Assembly (NCBI RefSeq): GCF_017939705.1 | Contig: NZ_JAGKSQ010000006.1 | Span: 186,001 to 250,000 of the forward strand | DNA from: Halalkalibacter suaedae | GTDB taxonomy: Bacteria > Bacillota > Bacilli > Bacillales > Bacillaceae_D | Length of the DNA stretch: 64,000 nucleotides | Direction: 5' to 3' | Shown: one piece after another, positions 45,906 through 56,156 of the stretch | Position numbering within the stretch: the first letter of the stretch is position 1 | Layout: every line of letters begins with the position of its first letter | Program-made: the position numbers and the translations under genes | The notes under the pieces: generated by a model | What the model was told of the DNA's origin: nothing | Database searches by the model: none | Seen by the model: the letters and a program-made list of their open reading frames with translations, nothing else

Positions 45906-47336
45906 TTAACGTTTAGCAATCTCCTCTAGTAAGAGCTTGTTCACCATTGGTGGATTGGCTTTTCCTTTTGATGCCTTCATAATTTGTCCGACAAGGAAAC
46001 CAATTGCCCGGTCTTTTCCGTTCTTGTAATCCTCAATTGATTGTTCATTGTTATCAAGAACTTCTGTAACCATCTTCAGAAGTGCACCTTCATCAGAAAT
46101 TTGCACAAGTCCCTTATCCTTAACAATTTGCTCAGGATCGCCACCGTTTTCAATTAATTCCTTGAAGACCTTCTTCGCAATTTTCGAAGAGATTGTCCCC
46201 TTTTCAATTAATTGAATCATTTTTGCCAATCCTTCAGGCGTTAAGGCAACATCTTCTAATTCTTTTTGTTCGGCATTAAGATATGCCGAAACCTCGCCCA
46301 TTAACCAGTTCGATGCTTGCTTCGCTCCAGCACCTTGTTGAACTGTGCTTTCAAAGAAATCTGACATTTCCTTCGTTAATGTCAAAACCATCGCATCATA
46401 CGCTGGAAGTCCTAATTGTTCAACATAACGTTGCTTACGAGCATCTGGAAGCTCTGGAATTTCCGCACGAATGCGTTCCTTCCATTCTTCATCAATATAC
46501 AAATCAGTTAAATCTGGCTCAGGGAAATAACGATAGTCATCAGAACCTTCTTTAACACGCATTAAGACTGTTTTATTAGCTGCTTCATCATAACGACGTG
46601 TTTCTTGCTCGATGATCCCACCAGATAATAATACCTGCTCTTGACGTTTCTCTTCATATTCAAGACCTTTACGAACAAAGTTAAATGAGTTCAAATTCTT
46701 AAGCTCTGCCTTTGTTCCAAATTTCTCTTGACCAACAGGACGAAGAGAAATGTTCGCGTCACAGCGAAGAGATCCTTCCTCCATCTTACAATCAGATACG
46801 CCAGTGTATTGAATAATTGCCTTTAGCTTTTCTAAGTAAGCATATGCTTCTGCTGGTGTGCGGATGTCTGGCTCTGAAACGATCTCAATTAATGGTGTTC
46901 CTTGACGGTTATAATCGACAAGCGAATAACCATTGCCTGAGTGCGTAAGCTTACCTGCATCCTCTTCAAGATGAAGACGAGTGATCCCGATACGCTTCTT
47001 ATAGCCGTCAACTTCAATTTCAATCCAGCCATGTTCGCCAATCGGCTTATCAAACTGTGAAATTTGATATGCTTTCGGATTGTCTGGATAGAAGTAGTTC
47101 TTACGGTCAAACTTTGTATCTGTAGCAACTTGACAATTTAATGCCATCGCTGCTTTCATTCCAAATTCAACAGCTGATCGGTTCAAAACAGGTAGAACTC
47201 CCGGATAGCCAAGGTCAATGACACTTGTGTTCGCGTTTGGTTCAGACCCGAAATGATTGGGACTAGCTGAGAAAATTTTCGATTCTGTCTTTAATTCAAC
47301 GTGGACCTCAAGTCCAATAATCGTTTCAAAATTCAT
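45906..47336 (-). CDS. gatB: Glutamyl-tRNA(Gln)/aspartyl-tRNA(Asn) amidotransferase subunit B
   Basis: Catalyses activation of the misacylated tRNA in the GatCAB complex. 476 residues: [20 protein letters not shown] at the start, [12 protein letters not shown] and [18 protein letters not shown] in the kinase core, and a C-terminal YqeY-like tRNA-binding domain ending in [19 protein letters not shown] precedes ATG. Third gene of gatCAB, 12 bp after gatA. Confidence 0.98.
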   Translation of the reverse strand: MNFETIIGLEVHVELKTESKIFSASPNHFGSEPNANTSVIDLGYPGVLPVLNRSAVEFGMKAAMALNCQVATDTKFDRKNYFYPDNPKAYQISQFDKPIGEHGWIEIEVDGYKKRIGITRLHLEEDAGKLTHSGNGYSLVDYNRQGTPLIEIVSEPDIRTPAEAYAYLEKLKAIIQYTGVSDCKMEEGSLRCDANISLRPVGQEKFGTKAELKNLNSFNFVRKGLEYEEKRQEQVLLSGGIIEQETRRYDEAANKTVLMRVKEGSDDYRYFPEPDLTDLYIDEEWKERIRAEIPELPDARKQRYVEQLGLPAYDAMVLTLTKEMSDFFESTVQQGAGAKQASNWLMGEVSAYLNAEQKELEDVALTPEGLAKMIQLIEKGTISSKIAKKVFKELIENGGDPEQIVKDKGLVQISDEGALLKMVTEVLDNNEQSIEDYKNGKDRAIGFLVGQIMKASKGKANPPMVNKLLLEEIAKR

Positions 47337-47348
47337 CGCAATCCCTCC

Positions 47349-48806
47349 TTACAGTGTTGGTTTTTTAGTGTGGTAGTCTGTTGCTTGTTCAAAGGCATGT
47401 GCCACACGATACACAGTGCTTTCATCAAAATGCTTCCCGATAATTTGTAGGCCAAGTGGTAAACCATCCTTGAATCCACAAGGAACTGAAATCCCTGGTA
47501 CTCCTGCAAGGTTCACTGGAATTGTTAAAATATCATTTGCATACATTGTTAATGGATCCTTCGTGTTCTCACCAATCTTAAAGGCTGGGGTTGGTGATGT
47601 TGGTCCAATAATAACGTCATAGGTTTCAAAGATTTTCTCAAAATCTTGTTTGATTAAAGTACGAACCTGCTGTGCTTTCTTGTAGTAAGCATCATAGTAG
47701 CCAGAGCTTAGAGCAAATGTTCCTAGCATGATACGACGCTTAACCTCATCCCCAAAGCCCTCTGCACGTGTCTGCTTATATAATTCAAGAAGATTTTCAG
47801 CATTATCCGTTCTATATCCATAGCGAACACCATCAAAACGAGAAAGATTGGCAGATGCCTCAGATGAAGAAATTAAGTAGTAGGTTGCAAGAGCATATTT
47901 AGAATGCGGTAATGAGACCTCTTCCCATGTTGCTCCTTGTCCTTCTAGAACCTTTAATGCATCTAGCACAGATTGCTTAACTTCTTCTTGAACACCTTCA
48001 GCAAGGTATTCTTTCGGAACTGCAATCTTCAATCCTTTAACATCTCCCGTTAGAGCAGATAAGAAGTCAGGTACTTCAACATTCGCTGATGTTGAATCCA
48101 TTGGATCGACACCGACAATTGACTGAAGAAGATACGCATTGTCTTCTACTGTTCTAGTAACTGGTCCAATTTGATCCAGTGACGAAGCAAATGCAACTAG
48201 TCCAAAACGAGATACACGTCCGTATGTAGGCTTTAATCCAACAACACCACAATAAGCTGCTGGCTGACGAATCGAACCACCAGTATCTGACCCTAGTGCA
48301 AAAGGAACTTGTCCTGCTGCAACGGTTGCTGCAGATCCACCACTTGATCCACCTGGAACATGGTCAAGATTCCATGGGTTTTTCGTTTCTTGATAGGCTG
48401 AGTTTTCAGTTGACGATCCCATTGCAAACTCATCCATATTTAGCTTTCCAATTGTAACTGATTGAGCTTGTCTCAACTTCTGTACAACTGTTGCATCATA
48501 GATTGGATCAAAGTTTTCAAGGATACGACTTGAGCATGTTGTGCGTAAACCTTTTGTTACGATGTTATCTTTAATTCCAATCGGCATACCAAATAAAAGC
48601 CCACGTTCACTTCCTGAACCAAGCGCTTCGTCCAATTCAGCAGCATATGCACGTGCCTTTTCTTCGTCTAACGTCATAAACGCTTTGACTTTACCATCTG
48701 TTTCAGAAATACGCTTATACGATTCATCTACAAGATCAGAAACTTTAATTTCTTTGCTCTGAAGCATCGAATGTAGCTCTGACATCTTATGGTCAAATAA
48801 TGACAT
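47349..48806 (-). CDS. gatA: Glutamyl-tRNA(Gln) amidotransferase subunit A
   Basis: Amidase subunit that releases ammonia from glutamine. 485 residues of the amidase-signature family; the Gly/Ser-rich signature [21 protein letters not shown] followed by [14 protein letters not shown] carries the Ser-cisSer-Lys triad, the Lys being in GIKDN. GGGAGG precedes ATG; 15 bp after gatC. Confidence 0.98.
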   Translation of the reverse strand: MSLFDHKMSELHSMLQSKEIKVSDLVDESYKRISETDGKVKAFMTLDEEKARAYAAELDEALGSGSERGLLFGMPIGIKDNIVTKGLRTTCSSRILENFDPIYDATVVQKLRQAQSVTIGKLNMDEFAMGSSTENSAYQETKNPWNLDHVPGGSSGGSAATVAAGQVPFALGSDTGGSIRQPAAYCGVVGLKPTYGRVSRFGLVAFASSLDQIGPVTRTVEDNAYLLQSIVGVDPMDSTSANVEVPDFLSALTGDVKGLKIAVPKEYLAEGVQEEVKQSVLDALKVLEGQGATWEEVSLPHSKYALATYYLISSSEASANLSRFDGVRYGYRTDNAENLLELYKQTRAEGFGDEVKRRIMLGTFALSSGYYDAYYKKAQQVRTLIKQDFEKIFETYDVIIGPTSPTPAFKIGENTKDPLTMYANDILTIPVNLAGVPGISVPCGFKDGLPLGLQIIGKHFDESTVYRVAHAFEQATDYHTKKPTL

Positions 48807-48821
48807 TAAGCTTGTCCTCCC

Positions 48822-49112
48822 CTATTCTAAAATGGACGGTACGCGGATCTGTCCATCCTCATGATCTGGTGCATTTTTTAATACATCTTCAATTGGTAAA
48901 CCTTTGTCTGGCTTATCTTCACGCAACACATTCTTCATATCAAGCACATGTGTCGTCGGCTTTACTCCTGTTGTATCAAGCTCATTTAGCTGTTCTGCAA
49001 ATGAAATAATTGCATCAAGCTGCTGTGTAAACATTGTTGCTTCTTCCTCAGTAATCGCAAGTCTTGCTAAATTAGCAACATGCTTCACCTGTTCCTCTGA
49101 AATTCGGGACAT
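48822..49112 (-). CDS. gatC: Glutamyl-tRNA(Gln) amidotransferase subunit C
   Basis: Small subunit of 96 residues that holds GatA and GatB together. [22 protein letters not shown] at the start and [31 protein letters not shown] near the end (in two halves around PIED) are typical. GGAGGTG precedes ATG. First gene of the operon. Confidence 0.97.
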   Translation of the reverse strand: MSRISEEQVKHVANLARLAITEEEATMFTQQLDAIISFAEQLNELDTTGVKPTTHVLDMKNVLREDKPDKGLPIEDVLKNAPDHEDGQIRVPSILE

Positions 49113-49223
49113 TATCTATTCACCTCCGCAAAAATTTGCACGTAATGACAATATGATTAATAATACCAAATTACACACCTATAGGCAATAAGCGGTAATG
49201 ACTCGGCATTCCTTCCAAGAAAA

Positions 49224-49252
49224 GAACTCCCAGCTATCACCACTGGGAGTTC
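49224..49252 (-). terminator. Terminator of putP
   Basis: GAACTCCCAG and CTGGGAGTTC arms with a 9-base loop, then UUCUUUU, 16 bp past the stop. Confidence 0.9.
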
Positions 49253-49267
49253 AATCTAATCTAACTA

Positions 49268-50776
49268 CTATACCGTTTTCGATGTTGCCTTTTCAAATTC
49301 TTCTTCAATTTCTTTAGAAGGCTCTTGACCTGCCAAGCTGACTAACCAAACAGCAAGCCATGCAAGAATGAAACCAGGAATGATTTCATATAGGCCTAGA
49401 ATCGGATATTGATCTGCTGAGATATCAAACCAATTCGTCAATTCCGCCCAGATAATAACGGTTGCTCCACCGACAATCATACCTGCTAATGCACCATTAC
49501 GTGTCATTCGTTTCCAGAATAGAGCCAGAATAATAACAGGGCCAAATGCAGCCCCAAAACCAGCCCATGCATAACCAACTAAATCAAGAACAGAGCTTTC
49601 TGGGTTATAGGCAAGCCAGATCGCAATAAGTGCAATAATGACCACACCTAGACGCCCAACCCAAACAAGTTCATTCTGACTCGCATCCTTACGAATAAAG
49701 GCTTTGTATACATCCTCTGCTAATGCACTAGATGATACAAGTAGCTGTGAATCAATTGTACTCATAATTGCTGAAAGAATCGCTGCGAGTAAGAAACCTG
49801 ATACCCAAGGATTAAATAACACTTGAGTAAACATGATAAATAATGTTTCGTGTGCGCCTTCAGGTAGAGCTCCTCCACCTAATCCACCAGCTGAGAAATA
49901 GGCAATACCAGCAAATCCAGTGAAAATCGCACCGAATAAGGCAAGAACCATCCATGTCATCCCAACTGCACGAGCCTTTGGAATTTCCTTAACAGACTTT
50001 ACAGCCATGAAGCGTGTCAGGATATGTGGTTGACCAAAATAACCTAAACCCCACGCAAGTAAAGAAATAACCCCAATAAATGTGGCTCCTTGGAACGCAT
50101 CTAAATAGGCAGGATCAATTGCTCCAACTGCATTTACTGTTTCACTCCAACCACCGATTTCTGAAATTGCAACAATTGGCACGATAATTAATGCTAAGAA
50201 CATTAAAATCCCTTGTGCAAAGTCAGTCCAACTAACGGCAAGGAAGCCACCTAGGAAAGTATAAGAAATAATAACAATTGCACCAATCCATAGGGCTTGA
50301 GTGTAAGTCATCCCGAATGAAGCTTCAAATAGCAATGCTCCACCAACAAGACCAGATGACGTGTAAAATGCGAAGAAGACAAGAATAACAAGTGCAGAGA
50401 TAATACGAAGTAAGTTCGACTTATCATGAAACCTGTTTTCTAAGAAATCAGGTAACGTAATTGAATCATTCGCTACCTCAGTGTAAGTGCGAAGACGCTC
50501 CGCAACAAACTGCCAATTTAAATACGCACCAATTGCTAAACCAACAGCAATCCATATTTCACCCATACCACCGACATACATCGCACCAGGTAATCCGAGT
50601 AATAACCAACTACTCATATCCGAAGCACCAGCACTTAATGCGGCAACACTTCCACCTAAACGCCTTCCTCCAAGTACATAATCAGAAAGATTGCTCGTTA
50701 ATTTGTATGAGACAAGTCCTATTGCAAGCATCCCTACTAAATAAATAATAAATGTGACTAACGTGGCCGTTTCCAA
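49268..50776 (-). CDS. putP: Sodium/proline symporter (PutP/OpuE)
   Basis: Sodium-coupled proline uptake carrier, 502 residues, about 13 helices, SSS family. Conserved blocks: GGRRLGGSVAALSAGASDMSSWLLLGLPGA (two halves around SAGAS) with the sodium-site serines, GLGYFGQPHILTRFMA, and DSQLLVSSSALAEDVYKAF. TTG 50776 is the start, with AAAGGAG upstream; this overlaps the tail of a 34-residue gene. Its place next to gatCAB matches opuE in B. subtilis, which serves osmoprotection; putP-like proline catabolic use is the alternative. Confidence 0.95.
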   Translation of the reverse strand: METATLVTFIIYLVGMLAIGLVSYKLTSNLSDYVLGGRRLGGSVAALSAGASDMSSWLLLGLPGAMYVGGMGEIWIAVGLAIGAYLNWQFVAERLRTYTEVANDSITLPDFLENRFHDKSNLLRIISALVILVFFAFYTSSGLVGGALLFEASFGMTYTQALWIGAIVIISYTFLGGFLAVSWTDFAQGILMFLALIIVPIVAISEIGGWSETVNAVGAIDPAYLDAFQGATFIGVISLLAWGLGYFGQPHILTRFMAVKSVKEIPKARAVGMTWMVLALFGAIFTGFAGIAYFSAGGLGGGALPEGAHETLFIMFTQVLFNPWVSGFLLAAILSAIMSTIDSQLLVSSSALAEDVYKAFIRKDASQNELVWVGRLGVVIIALIAIWLAYNPESSVLDLVGYAWAGFGAAFGPVIILALFWKRMTRNGALAGMIVGGATVIIWAELTNWFDISADQYPILGLYEIIPGFILAWLAVWLVSLAGQEPSKEIEEEFEKATSKTV

Positions 50777-50778
50777 AT

Positions 50779-50883
50779 TTACTCACTCCTTTTTGTTGAT
50801 AATGAGATTAACGATAAAATAATTAATAATGGCATAGGAATCGCCAATAACAACCATGTTGCTGTTGTTAATTCGTAACCCAT
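50779..50883 (-). CDS. Symporter small accessory protein, 34 residues
   Basis: ATG 50883 with GGAGGGG 7 bases upstream opens 34 codons: MGYELTTATW, a helix LLLAIPMPLLIILSLISL, and STKRSE. Its last codons contain the ribosome binding site of putP and its stop ends 2 bp before the putP start, so the two are translated as a pair. Single-helix peptides directly upstream of SSS-family symporters are annotated as symporter small accessory proteins, and this fits in size and place. Confidence 0.8.
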   Translation of the reverse strand: MGYELTTATWLLLAIPMPLLIILSLISLSTKRSE

Positions 50884-51006
50884 TGTTCTCCCCTCCTCTT
50901 CCCTGTCTTAAATTAGCCTTATGCAGCAAAAGACAGATTCATTACAGACGACCTAATCTAAATACCCGAATTTCATGCTCTTCAAACATAAAATTACACA
51001 AAAATA

Positions 51007-51037
51007 AAACCTTCTAAGATATTCTTAGAAGGTTTTA
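51007..51037 (-). terminator. Terminator of the nucleoside importer operon
   Basis: AAAACCTTCTAAGA and TCTTAGAAGGTTTT arms, directly after the nupQ-like gene. Confidence 0.88.
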
Positions 51038-51041
51038 CATA

Positions 51042-52004
51042 TTATCTTGAACCTTTAACATACGGTTTCCCTACTGCCTTCGGAGCATCTGCCCTACCGA
51101 CAAATCCTGCTAAAGCAAGAATAGTTAGAACATAAGGAGCAATTAACAAAAATACACTTGGTATATTTGCAAAAAGCGGTATTTGTTGTCCTGTTATACT
51201 TAATGCTTGAGCTAAACCGAAGAATAAGGCAGCTCCTAAAACCCCTAAAGGATTCCACTTTCCAAAAATCAAAACTGCCAAAGCCATGAACCCTTGACCA
51301 GCAATGGTTCCACCAGAAAAGTTACCAGCGATGGTTACTGCATAGACAGCTCCACCAAGACCACCTAGTGCACCACTTAACATGACTCCAACATAACGCA
51401 TCTTATTAACATTGATTCCCATTGTGTCGGCTGCCATTGGATGTTCGCCGACAGAACGTAAACGCAGACCAAATGGTGTATAGAAGACCACATATAGGAC
51501 GACAAATACTAATAAAATCGCTAAGAATGACGTCACATACGTTCTAGAAAATAGCAATGGACCGATAATTGGAATATCACTTAGAAAAGGAATATCAATA
51601 CGATTTAATCGATTTTGAATGAAATCAGTTTGACCTTTTCCATAAATTAAACGTACGAGAAAAACACTTAAACCGACAGCCAGGAAGTTCAGGGCCACAC
51701 CACTTACAACCTGATCAGCCCGGAAGTTTATTGAAGCAACTGCATGAAATAATGAGAAAATGGAGCCAACAACAGCTGCTATCAGTAATGCTAGCCACGG
51801 AGACAACGCCCCAACTCCTGAGCGTTCAAGAGTTAATGTCGCAATAATCGCAGTAAATGCTCCCATAACCATAAGTCCCTCAAGACCAATATTAACAACA
51901 CCAGAACGTTCACTAAACAGTCCACCTAGTGCTGTTAAAATAAGTGGAGCCGCAGCAATGATCGCTGCTGGAATAATGAGGGCGAGGATTTGCATAAGAT
52001 CCAT
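51042..52004 (-). CDS. nupQ: Nucleoside ABC permease (NupQ/YufQ-like)
   Basis: 320 residues, about nine helices, BPD_transp_2 family as in the BMP-type nucleoside importers. VVNIGLEGLMVMGAF and GALGGLGGAVYAVTIAG are typical blocks. It starts at the stop codon of the partner permease. In B. subtilis NupNOPQ takes up guanosine. Confidence 0.88.
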   Translation of the reverse strand: MDLMQILALIIPAAIIAAAPLILTALGGLFSERSGVVNIGLEGLMVMGAFTAIIATLTLERSGVGALSPWLALLIAAVVGSIFSLFHAVASINFRADQVVSGVALNFLAVGLSVFLVRLIYGKGQTDFIQNRLNRIDIPFLSDIPIIGPLLFSRTYVTSFLAILLVFVVLYVVFYTPFGLRLRSVGEHPMAADTMGINVNKMRYVGVMLSGALGGLGGAVYAVTIAGNFSGGTIAGQGFMALAVLIFGKWNPLGVLGAALFFGLAQALSITGQQIPLFANIPSVFLLIAPYVLTILALAGFVGRADAPKAVGKPYVKGSR

Positions 52005-53063
52005 TTAGAGCCCCTCCTTTTTTACGCGATTAATAATCCAGTGAATCACATAGCTAGATGCAACAAAGAAAATGATAAGTGCAATCACTATATCGATTAG
52101 CTCTGCCGGTATCCCAGCCTGTGATTGCATCGTTAAAGACCCGACTTGAAGTCCACCAAATAAGAATGCCGCTAGAAAAACACCCAAGGCTGCATTAGCC
52201 CCTAGCAAGGCAACTGCAATTCCATCAAAACCAACACCTGTAAATCCTGACAGAATATTCATATATCCGAATGTTCCAAGTCCTTCCATTGAACCTGCTA
52301 CACCAGCAAACGCACCTGCAATAATCATTGATAAGACAATATTATTTTTGACATTCATACCAGCGTATTGAGAAGCATGTTGATTAAGTCCAACTGCACG
52401 AAGCTCATATCCCTTTGTTGTTCTCCATAATATGAACCACATAATTAAACAAGCAAGTATTGCTACAATAAAGCCGTAATGGGCTCTTGAGTAATCTGTA
52501 ATCGATTGGATAAAAGGTGATGCAAGTGAAGCTGTTGGTGCAATCGATTCCGTTCTTTCACCAGGAACAATTAAGTATTCCCGAATTAAAAAATTAGCAG
52601 TATATAGAGCAATATAGTTCATCATGATTGTTACAATAACTTCATGTACCTGATAGCGAGCTTTTAGAATTCCTGGTATTACTCCCCACAGAGCACCTGC
52701 TAATGCCCCAGCCATAATAGCTAATGGTAAATGAATTACTTGTGGTAAGTCCAAGACAATACCAACATAGACGGAAGCCAACCAACCAACAATTAACTGA
52801 CCTTCTACACCGATATTAAATAGGCCAGTACGAAATGCAAAGGCAACTGATAACCCAGCTAATATTAATGGTGTCATTGATCTGATTGTTTCACCTATAT
52901 AATAAGGGTGACTAAAAATCCCTGTTAGTAGAGCCGTATATCCTACAATTGGATTATACCCACTAACAACCATAACAATTGCACCGATAAGAATTCCTAA
53001 TAATACAGCAATAATCGGAACAGATAATGATAATAATTTCCCCGTCGGAAGCCACTTACGCAT
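52005..53063 (-). CDS. nupP: Nucleoside ABC permease (NupP/YufP-like)
   Basis: 352 residues, same permease family; FRTGLFNIGVEGQLIVGWLAS and AIVIIAGAF-type helices with GVGFDGIAVALLGANAALGV at the C-terminal side. Start and upstream stop overlap by one base (TAATG), so it is coupled to the ATPase gene. Confidence 0.88.
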   Translation of the reverse strand: MRKWLPTGKLLSLSVPIIAVLLGILIGAIVMVVSGYNPIVGYTALLTGIFSHPYYIGETIRSMTPLILAGLSVAFAFRTGLFNIGVEGQLIVGWLASVYVGIVLDLPQVIHLPLAIMAGALAGALWGVIPGILKARYQVHEVIVTIMMNYIALYTANFLIREYLIVPGERTESIAPTASLASPFIQSITDYSRAHYGFIVAILACLIMWFILWRTTKGYELRAVGLNQHASQYAGMNVKNNIVLSMIIAGAFAGVAGSMEGLGTFGYMNILSGFTGVGFDGIAVALLGANAALGVFLAAFLFGGLQVGSLTMQSQAGIPAELIDIVIALIIFFVASSYVIHWIINRVKKEGL

Positions 53064-54592
53064 TAGTTTGCTTCACCTGCTTTCTCTTTCTTACCCCCGG
53101 CCATTAGGAGGCCTAGTTCTTGCTCGTTCGTTTTATCTCCATCGACAATTGCAACAATTTCTCCTTCATACATAACCGCAATTCGATCACTCACATTTAG
53201 AATCTCATCTAACTCTAAGGACATAAGTAAAACGGCTCGTCCTTTGTCGCGCTCGGAAATAAGTCGACTATGAATGGACTCAATCGCTCCAACATCTAGA
53301 CCACGGGTTGGCTGTGCGGCAATTAAGAAATCTGGTGAACGATCAACCTCACGGGCAATAATCGCTTTTTGTTGATTCCCACCTGAAAGCGCCCGAGCTG
53401 CAGTATATTCACTTGGAGTTCTAACATCGTACGCTTCAATGAGAGCACGAGCTTTTTTATAAATTTCCTGATAATTTAGTACCCCTTTTTTCGACAAAGG
53501 CTTACGGTAGTAAGTTTGGATAGCCATATTCTCTCCAACAGAAAAGTCAAGAACTAATCCGTGCTTATGACGATCTTCAGGGATATGGCCAATACCCGAT
53601 TCCGTGACTTTTCTAGGTGCTAAATTTGTAATTTCCTTATCATTCAGAGTGATTGAGCCAGACTCTGCTTTTCTTAGACCTGAAATAGCCTCAATTAACT
53701 CACTCTGACCATTTCCATCAACCCCAGCTAGACCCACAATCTCTCCAGATTTTATATCTAGGGATAGATTGTTTACTGCTTTTATTCCCCTTGAGTCCTT
53801 TACTGTTAAATTTGATACAGCTAAGACGACCTGCTTCGGTTTAGCTTCTTCCTTTTCAACAGAGAAGTTAACCTCTCTACCAACCATCATTGCCGCAAGC
53901 TTATCAGGGTCAGATTCACTGACATCAACCGTGCCAATTCCTTTTCCTCTTCTAATAACTGTGCAACGATCACAAACTGCCATAATTTCTTTTAATTTAT
54001 GTGTGATTAGTATGATTGATTTACCTTCAGAAACTAACACCTTCATAATTGCCATTAATTCGTTTATTTCCTGCGGTGTCAGTACTGCTGTTGGTTCGTC
54101 GAAAATCAAAATTTCTGCACCACGATAAAGTGTTTTAAGTATTTCTACTCTTTGCTGCATTCCAACAGAAATATCTTCAATTTTTGCATATGGATCTACC
54201 TTCAGACCATAGCGGTTTGAAATTTCTTCGACTTCCTTTGCCGCCTTTTTAATATCAACAAGGGTAGCCTTCTTCGGCTCATTACCCAATATGATATTTT
54301 CTGTTACGGTGAACTTTTCAATAAGCATAAAATGTTGATGGACCATCCCAATCCCTAAGCGATTAGCTACATTCGGATCTGATATATTGATCTTCTCTCC
54401 ACGAACAATAATTTCTCCTTTTTCGGGTTGATATAATCCAAAAAGCACATTCATTAATGTTGATTTCCCGGCACCATTCTCACCCAGAAGAGCGTGAATC
54501 TCCCCTTTTTTAACTTGTAATGTGATATTATCATTTGCAACAATACCAGGGAATTCTTTTCTAATATTATTCATTTCAATAACATAAGTCAT
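53063..54592 (-). CDS. nupO: Nucleoside ABC importer ATPase, two cassettes (NupO/YufO-like)
   Basis: About 509 residues with two ATP-binding cassettes. Cassette 1: Walker A GENGAGKSTL, Walker B EILIFDEPTAVL. Cassette 2: degenerate Walker A GVDGNGQSEL and signature ALSGGNQQK, as usual in this family. ATG 54592 has GGAGG 8 bases upstream; the longer frame to 54625 begins before it. It follows the binding-protein gene after an intra-operon hairpin. Confidence 0.9.
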   Translation of the reverse strand: MTYVIEMNNIRKEFPGIVANDNITLQVKKGEIHALLGENGAGKSTLMNVLFGLYQPEKGEIIVRGEKINISDPNVANRLGIGMVHQHFMLIEKFTVTENIILGNEPKKATLVDIKKAAKEVEEISNRYGLKVDPYAKIEDISVGMQQRVEILKTLYRGAEILIFDEPTAVLTPQEINELMAIMKVLVSEGKSIILITHKLKEIMAVCDRCTVIRRGKGIGTVDVSESDPDKLAAMMVGREVNFSVEKEEAKPKQVVLAVSNLTVKDSRGIKAVNNLSLDIKSGEIVGLAGVDGNGQSELIEAISGLRKAESGSITLNDKEITNLAPRKVTESGIGHIPEDRHKHGLVLDFSVGENMAIQTYYRKPLSKKGVLNYQEIYKKARALIEAYDVRTPSEYTAARALSGGNQQKAIIAREVDRSPDFLIAAQPTRGLDVGAIESIHSRLISERDKGRAVLLMSLELDEILNVSDRIAVMYEGEIVAIVDGDKTNEQELGLLMAGGKKEKAGEAN

Positions 54593-54698
54593 TTCTTTTT
54601 CCTCCCACCTTTTAACAACTTCCAACTATGTAGCGATAAGGGGCAATGATGGATCGGGGCAATTAGTCAATTCATCATTGTCCCTTCTAAAAAGAGAA

Positions 54699-54730
54699 GG
54701 GCGTCTTAGACAATACATCTAAAGACACCC
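54699..54730 (-). terminator. Hairpin between binding-protein and ATPase genes
   Basis: Arms GGGTGTCTTTAGA and TCTAAGACGCCC, followed by UUCUCUUUUU. It probably allows partial read-through so that the lipoprotein is made in excess. Confidence 0.82.
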
Positions 54731-54740
54731 TTGTTACAAA

Positions 54741-55859
54741 TTAAAGGGTTTTCAAGTATTCTTCGTATTGCTCATCAGTAGTTGGTACATTGATTTCACC
54801 AGACAGTATTCTCTCAATGTATTCATCAACAGTTGAAAGAGCTTCTTCTGACATATTATCAGTAGTCGTAGCAATACCAACGCCTTCATCTTCTAAACCA
54901 TATTCAAGGATTTCTCCACCAGGGAAATCGCCATTCATTGTTTGTTCAGTAACAAGGTATACAGCTCTATCAACACGCTTAATCATTGATGTTAATGTAA
55001 CAGATGCACCTGTTTCTTCATCATAAATACCTTCTTCATGTTGATCTTGGTCAACACCAATTACCCAAACATTTTCACCATTTAATGCACGGTTTCTAGC
55101 CTCTGTAAATACACCGTTTCCAGTTGCTCCTGATGCATGATAGATAATATCTGCACCTTGGCTGTACATTGTATCTGCAATTTGAGTACCAACATCCGCA
55201 GCATTGAAGCTTTCAGCATACTGAACACGGATCTCTGCGTCAGGGTTTACAGCCTTCACTCCAGCTTTAAAACCATTTTCGAATTTCTTAATTAATTCTC
55301 CTTCAACACCACCAACAAATCCTACAATATTACTTTCTGTTTGAAGACCAGCTGCAACCCCAACAAGGAAAGATCCTTCATGTTCCTTAAACGTGATATG
55401 AGCTACGTTCTGTAATGGAGTTCCTTCTTTATTTGTTACAACTGAATCAACAATCGCAAACTGTGCATCAGCATTTTGTTCAGAAACAGTTAGCACCGCA
55501 TCGTTCATTAAGTAACCAATTGCCCAAGTCAAATCAAGATCTTCACGCACTAAATTACGAATATTCGGTTCAAATTCAGCAATATCGCCTGATTGAACAT
55601 AACGATATCCAGTTCCTTCCTCAAGACCGAACTCTGTTCCAAATTCCGATAATCCAGCCCATGCTGATTCGTTGAATGACTTATCGTCAATTCCACCAAT
55701 ATCAGTAACCATCCCAACTTTAAAATCTGATGTTTCTTCTGCAGGAGTGTCTGTTGCCCCTCCTTCAGCTGGTGCTGGGCTTTCTTCCGCAGTCCCACAT
55801 GCAGCAAGTGTTGTTACTGCAACCGTTGACATTACCAAAGTACGTAACCACTTTTTCAT
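54741..55859 (-). CDS. nupN: BMP-family nucleoside-binding lipoprotein (NupN/YufN-like)
   Basis: Substrate-binding lipoprotein, about 372 residues from ATG 55859 (AGGGGGATATAAC upstream). Lipobox LAAC after KKWLRTLVMSTVAVTT, acidic linker, then the BMP domain: VGMVTDIGGIDDKSFNESAW, FVGGVEGELIKKFENGFKAG and YHASGATGNGVF. It delivers nucleosides (guanosine in B. subtilis) to NupOPQ. Confidence 0.9.
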   Translation of the reverse strand: MKKWLRTLVMSTVAVTTLAACGTAEESPAPAEGGATDTPAEETSDFKVGMVTDIGGIDDKSFNESAWAGLSEFGTEFGLEEGTGYRYVQSGDIAEFEPNIRNLVREDLDLTWAIGYLMNDAVLTVSEQNADAQFAIVDSVVTNKEGTPLQNVAHITFKEHEGSFLVGVAAGLQTESNIVGFVGGVEGELIKKFENGFKAGVKAVNPDAEIRVQYAESFNAADVGTQIADTMYSQGADIIYHASGATGNGVFTEARNRALNGENVWVIGVDQDQHEEGIYDEETGASVTLTSMIKRVDRAVYLVTEQTMNGDFPGGEILEYGLEDEGVGIATTTDNMSEEALSTVDEYIERILSGEINVPTTDEQYEEYLKTL

Positions 55860-56114
55860 GTTATATCCCCCTATTTTTTTAATGCTGACCAAAAGATTAC
55901 TACGCTGATTGGTTCTTCACCTTAGGTTTTCACCATCGATTGGTTCTATACCCGAAACCGAAAATAATCAATCAACAATTTTAACGTTAAAGTCAGACTT
56001 CAGACTTCTTGAACGAGTCCTCAAGCGAATTAAATATATCATGTACATTTTGAATAATAAATACATTTTGTTATATTTCTTACGGTTCTATATAAATTTA
56101 GTATTTTAGGTTAT
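55860..56114 (-). promoter_or_regulatory. Upstream region of the nucleoside importer operon
   Basis: Contains a direct repeat GATTGGTTCT at 55907-55916 and 55938-55947 (31-bp period) and two CCGAAA words near 55952-55962. No purine riboswitch core is visible. Confidence 0.4.
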
Positions 56115-56149
56115 AAATAGAGACAGTTATAGGAAAACTGCCTCTATTT
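56115..56149 (-). terminator. Terminator of camS
   Basis: AAATAGAGGCAGTT and AACTGTCTCTATTT arms (one GU pair) immediately after the stop. Confidence 0.85.
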
Positions 56150-56156
56150 ACCATTA

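Noticed and set aside
55860-56114. Purine riboswitch upstream of the nucleoside importer
   Set aside because: The conserved core and three-way junction loops of the purine aptamer are not found on the minus strand.
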